64,000 bases of DNA from assembly GCF_014287775.1 (NCBI RefSeq), contig NZ_JACOOZ010000007.1, positions 124,001 to 188,000 of the forward strand. The letters are read 5' to 3'. The notes beneath the pieces were generated by a model, which did no database searches, was not told the origin of the DNA, and saw nothing but the letters and a program-made list of their open reading frames with translations. The translations under genes were made by a program, and so were the position numbers. The first letter of the stretch is position 1. Every line of letters begins with the position of its first letter. Origin of the DNA: Eubacterium_G segne (lineage in GTDB: Bacteria; Bacillota; Clostridia; Lachnospirales; Lachnospiraceae). Shown here one piece after another: positions 60,698 to 64,000 of the stretch.

Positions 60698-61642
60698 TTA
60701 ATCCCTCAATTCGTCTGCAATACGACAAATCTTTCTTAACCGATGATTAACTCCCGACTTTCCTAATGGCGGGTCCAGCATTTCCCCTAGCTCCTGTAAT
60801 GAAGCATCAGGATTTTCCACTCTGACAGTAGCAATATCCTGTAATTTTTCAGGTAAATACGACAAACCTTTTTTTTCTATAATCATATTTATGTCATCAA
60901 TCTGTCTTATAGAAGTAGAAACCGTCTTTTTAATGTTTGCAGTTTCACAATTAACCTGCCTGTTATAGTAGTTACTCATATCCTTAAGAATACGGATATT
61001 TTCCATTTTCATTAAAGCAACGTGAGCCTCCATAACATTTAAAACATTAATAATTCCTTCGCCTTCTTTGATATATACCACAAAATGACCTTTTCTTGCA
61101 ACTGTTTTCGCTTCAATATTGAAATTTTTAAGTAAATTTATTATTTGTTCCGACTTTTTATTACTGCTACACTTTATCTCAAAGTGGTAGGATTTCTGAG
61201 GATCATTAATGGAACCTGCTGCCATAAACGCCCCTCTGATAAAGGCACGTTTGCAACAGTCCTTCATTATAATAACATTATTTGTTATTGATAAATTCTC
61301 CTCTATATCACCATAAGAATTAATCAGTTTCGTTGCCTGCAAAACTTTTAACGCCTCATCATGTTCCTTTATGGTAATAGTATATGTCTTTTGACTTTTT
61401 GAATATGCATTATTTCTTGATACAATTTCTGTCTCAATACGAAAAGTTTTCCATAAAAGCTGCTTAAGCTTATCTGCCGTTACCTTGGTTTCAGTACGGA
61501 ATCTCACGGAATACTTTCCATTTTCGTCAATGGCAACACTTCCACACATGGATAAAATAGCCGCAGTCTCTGCAATCTTACAATGCATTGCACTACTTAT
61601 GTGAGTGGCTAACTCTTCTTTCACCTCTTGGGAGAAACTCAT
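60698..61642 (-). CDS. whiA: DNA-binding protein WhiA
   Basis: A 314-residue protein with an N-terminal LAGLIDADG-like fold (FSQEVKEELATH, CCKRAFIRGAFMAAGSINDP) and a C-terminal helix-turn-helix region (LQELGEMLDPPLGKSGVNHRLRK). WhiA influences division and chromosome segregation in B. subtilis and sporulation in Streptomyces. The start is ATG 61642, eight bases after GGAGG; the ATG at 61657 precedes that SD. It lies 20 bases downstream of rapZ. Confidence 0.93.
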   Translation of the reverse strand: MSFSQEVKEELATHISSAMHCKIAETAAILSMCGSVAIDENGKYSVRFRTETKVTADKLKQLLWKTFRIETEIVSRNNAYSKSQKTYTITIKEHDEALKVLQATKLINSYGDIEENLSITNNVIIMKDCCKRAFIRGAFMAAGSINDPQKSYHFEIKCSSNKKSEQIINLLKNFNIEAKTVARKGHFVVYIKEGEGIINVLNVMEAHVALMKMENIRILKDMSNYYNRQVNCETANIKKTVSTSIRQIDDINMIIEKKGLSYLPEKLQDIATVRVENPDASLQELGEMLDPPLGKSGVNHRLRKICRIADELRD

Positions 61643-61661
61643 AATATTTTCCTCCATGATT

Positions 61662-62522
61662 TTATCTGGTAATATCCCTATGGGCTATTCTGATGCCGTA
61701 TCCTGCATCTGCGCTGTCAAGCTGCTTGTACAATTCCTTCGCCACGGTTACTGACCTGTGATGTCCTCCGGTACATCCTATTCCAATAACCAGCTGGTTT
61801 TTTCCTTCATCTATGTAATTAGGAATCAAAAATTTTACCATATCCGTAAGTTTCTCTAAAAATTCCCTAGATACTTCCGAATCTAATACAAAATCCTGCA
61901 CTTCCTTATCTTCACCGGTTTTATGCTTTAACTCCGGAATATAATAAGGGTTAGGCAAAAACCTCACATCAAAAACCAAATCACAGTCTGCCGGCACTCC
62001 AAATTTGAAGCCAAAAGACATTATTGTTACAAAAAGGTTTCTGTATTCCTTATTCATAACAAAAATCTTTTCAATTTCAGTTCTTAAATTTCTCACAAGA
62101 AGATTGCTGGTATCAATAATATAGTCTGCCTGCTTTCTTAAAAATGCAAGCTTTTTTCTTTCTGTGTTAATTTCATTTTCAACACTGTCCGCATCACCCA
62201 TAGGATGGCTTCTTCTTGTTTCTTTAAAACGCTTAATTAAAGTGCTGTTATTGCAGTCTAAAAACAGAATCTCATAATTCTGGTCCTTAATACGCAGATT
62301 TTCCAATACTTCATTTATTCTGTCTAAATTGTTGCCACTTCTTATATCAACTCCAATGGCAACCTTGTTTTTTTCGCTGGTCTGACTAAACAGTAAATCA
62401 GCAAAATTTTCTATTAAATCTATAGGCAAATTGTCTACACAATAATATCCATTATCCTCGAATATCTTAAGAGCCGTAATTTTTCCGGCTCCTGACATTC
62501 CTGTAACTATAACAAACCGCAT
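61662..62522 (-). CDS. rapZ: RapZ (YvcJ) family P-loop protein
   Basis: A 286-residue protein with an N-terminal P-loop domain and the conserved C-terminal IGCTGGHHRSVTVAKEL. The E. coli protein controls GlmS via small RNAs; the B. subtilis homologue YvcJ is a nucleotide-binding protein needed for competence. The Walker A reads GMSGAGKIT, with Ile where Ser or Thr normally follows the Lys, which may weaken nucleotide hydrolysis. It sits between murB and whiA. The yvcK gene that often separates rapZ and whiA is absent. Confidence 0.92.
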   Translation of the reverse strand: MRFVIVTGMSGAGKITALKIFEDNGYYCVDNLPIDLIENFADLLFSQTSEKNKVAIGVDIRSGNNLDRINEVLENLRIKDQNYEILFLDCNNSTLIKRFKETRRSHPMGDADSVENEINTERKKLAFLRKQADYIIDTSNLLVRNLRTEIEKIFVMNKEYRNLFVTIMSFGFKFGVPADCDLVFDVRFLPNPYYIPELKHKTGEDKEVQDFVLDSEVSREFLEKLTDMVKFLIPNYIDEGKNQLVIGIGCTGGHHRSVTVAKELYKQLDSADAGYGIRIAHRDITR

Positions 62523-62534
62523 TGCTGTCTCCCT

Positions 62535-63437
62535 TTAAATAATTTTAACTTCCGGTTCTAATGTAACATTAAATTTCTCTTTTACAGTTTTCTCCACGTC
62601 ATTTATAACCTGCAAAACATCAGTTGCCGTTGCATTACTGTAATTAATAACAAATCCACAATGCTTTTCTGAAACCATGGCACCGCCTACCCTGTAGCCT
62701 TTAAGACCTGCATCTTCAATAAGCTTTCCGGCAAAATAGCCCTCAGGCCTTTTGAATGTACTTCCGGCACTTGGAAATTCCAACGGCTGCTTTGCCTTTC
62801 TCTTTTGCATAAGCATCTGCATAATCAAACTGATTTCCTCTGAAGTTCCTATAAATAAGCCAATGCACATCTGAAGAACTATCATTCCTTCTTTTGCAAT
62901 TCTGCTGGTTCTATATCCCATATCAAGCTCTGATATATCTAGTTTTCTGACATTTCCATCCTTGTCTAAAACCTTTACCCACTTAATTACATCCTTCATT
63001 TCACCACCATAAGCCCCTGCATTCATAACAACGGCTCCGCCTACATTTCCCGGTATTCCATGGGCAAATTCAAAACCACCTAAGTCATTTACGGCTGCCG
63101 TCATGGCAATTGCTGATAATTTGGCTCCGGCATCTGCCACAATTTCCTCTCCGATAACATCTATGGTATTAATCCTTGAATTTACTTCAATTATTATGCC
63201 ATCATATCCCTCATCTCTTACAAGGATATTACTTCCGTTACCTATAACCATATATGGTGCATTTTCCGCTCTGCATGCCTTTACTGTATCCACTAATTCA
63301 TCTATTGACCCCGGAATTACGTAAAGGGCTGCATTTCCACCGCACTTAAAGGTACAGTGCTTTGCCATATTTTCGTTTTCCTTAACAAATTTTTCTCCAA
63401 CAATTTCCTTTAAGCTGTCTATTAACTGCTGTGTCAT
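62535..63437 (-). CDS. murB: UDP-N-acetylenolpyruvoylglucosamine reductase
   Basis: A 300-residue FAD enzyme that makes UDP-MurNAc, the step after MurA. It has the FAD-binding VIGNGSNILVRDEG and GIPGNVGGAVVMNAGAYGGE motifs, and PSAGSTFKRPEGYFAGKLIE with the catalytic serine. It has the type II (shorter) C-terminus expected in Firmicutes. The order glcK-murB-rapZ-whiA-crh has short gaps and is probably one operon. Confidence 0.95.
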   Translation of the reverse strand: MTQQLIDSLKEIVGEKFVKENENMAKHCTFKCGGNAALYVIPGSIDELVDTVKACRAENAPYMVIGNGSNILVRDEGYDGIIIEVNSRINTIDVIGEEIVADAGAKLSAIAMTAAVNDLGGFEFAHGIPGNVGGAVVMNAGAYGGEMKDVIKWVKVLDKDGNVRKLDISELDMGYRTSRIAKEGMIVLQMCIGLFIGTSEEISLIMQMLMQKRKAKQPLEFPSAGSTFKRPEGYFAGKLIEDAGLKGYRVGGAMVSEKHCGFVINYSNATATDVLQVINDVEKTVKEKFNVTLEPEVKII

Positions 63438-63458
63438 GAAAAAATCACTCCTAACAAA

Positions 63459-64000
63459 TTATTTTATTATTAATGCTGCTGAACCAAACATTCCTGCATC
63501 ATTTCCCAATTCTGCCAAATGAACTGCTGCATCTCCACATGCTGAAAAACATGTTTCCCTATATGTATCCTTTACAACATCAATAAGGTATGAACCTGCC
63601 TTACTTACTCCTCCACCTATGATAAACGCCTGTGGGTTTACTGTCGCTGCAATATGTGACATAGCCTTTCCAAGATAGTTGCCCATCTGCTTTGTTATGG
63701 TTATTGCACCTTCATTTCCTTCTTTTGCCAAATCAAAAACATCCTTAGCTGTAATATTTTCCCCGAATTCATTTAATTTTTCGTCACTATGAGCTGCCAT
63801 ATATCTCTTTGCAAGTCGTACAACTCCTGTGGCAGATGCATACTGCTCCAGACATCCATGTCTTCCACAATTACACTGTTCCTCTTCTCCATCCTGCATA
63901 TGCATATGTCCGATTTCTCCTGCACCACCATTGTAGCCTGTAAGAATCTTACCATTAATAATGACTCCGCCACCTACACCGGTTCCAAGAGTAATCATTA
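63459..64000 (-). CDS. ROK-family glucokinase (partial, 5' end outside window)
   Basis: At least 180 residues of the C-terminal part of a ROK kinase; the frame is open at the window edge. The phosphate loop LGTGVGGGVIINGKI, the sugar motif GEIGHMHM and the ROK zinc motif CNCGRHGCLEQYAS are intact, and the closing IGGGVSKAG loop is present. Glucokinase (GlcK) is the most likely activity for this subfamily in Firmicutes; another hexokinase activity cannot be excluded. Confidence 0.88.
   Translation of the reverse strand, partial: MITLGTGVGGGVIINGKILTGYNGGAGEIGHMHMQDGEEEQCNCGRHGCLEQYASATGVVRLAKRYMAAHSDEKLNEFGENITAKDVFDLAKEGNEGAITITKQMGNYLGKAMSHIAATVNPQAFIIGGGVSKAGSYLIDVVKDTYRETCFSACGDAAVHLAELGNDAGMFGSAALIIK

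Overview
The window is about 35% G+C, gene-dense, and fits a Gram-positive Clostridia genome, most likely family Lachnospiraceae. Supporting signs are a SAM-I riboswitch, a leucine T-box, a B. subtilis-like long SRP RNA beside dnaX-ybaB-recR, the murB-rapZ-whiA-crh order, sporulation genes (spoIIR, a sipL-like gene, a cotS-like gene), split transketolase subunits and an Amt-PII fusion. No outer-membrane genes are seen. Genus is not claimed. No tRNA or 16S/23S rRNA gene and no CRISPR array was recognised.

Layout. 1-4.8 kb: the 5' part of a sugar-binding lipoprotein with LacI-type operator candidates, a surface protein, plsC, a small membrane protein and a nuclease-family remnant. 5-16.8 kb: DUF1934, murI, spoIIR, ispE, sipL-like, a PrcB-like lipoprotein, phosphoglucomutase, cotS-like, cca, and a divergent MocR regulator/pyridoxal kinase pair. 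16.9-31.5 kb: the accessory island, described below. 31.6-37 kb: metK behind a SAM-I riboswitch, leuA fused to an AraC DNA-binding domain behind a leucine T-box, and murA. 37-48 kb: an M23 peptidase, shikimate kinase, a flavoprotein, an NTF2-like membrane protein, a sigma-like protein without region 4, Amt-PII, split transketolase and a 995-residue TPR/acidic/ATPase protein. 48-52 kb: recR, ybaB, dnaX, SRP RNA and tadA. 52-64 kb: a GH18 lipoprotein, mecA, an rRNA methyltransferase, dnaE, a Crh-like HPr, whiA, rapZ, murB and a partial ROK glucokinase.

The most unusual region is 16.9-31.0 kb, all on the minus strand. In transcription order it has four tandem 138-residue paralogs, a 2928-residue RTX protein without signal peptide, an HlyB-type ABC exporter with a degenerate C39-like domain, and a very short HlyD-type adaptor without the coiled-coil hairpin that reaches TolC in Gram-negatives. 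This reads as a type I secretion system reduced to a single membrane. The RTX protein carries nine repeat blocks, three of them near-identical at DNA level with a 648-bp period. Tandem small paralogs next to a large exported protein resemble immunity genes, so a secreted toxin or bacteriocin is a reasonable but untested hypothesis; a large surface adhesin is the main alternative.

Start codons were often moved inward from the longest reading frame because the Shine-Dalgarno lies inside the 5' end of that frame (ispE, the ABC exporter, hlyD, amt, dnaX, whiA, mecA, dnaE).
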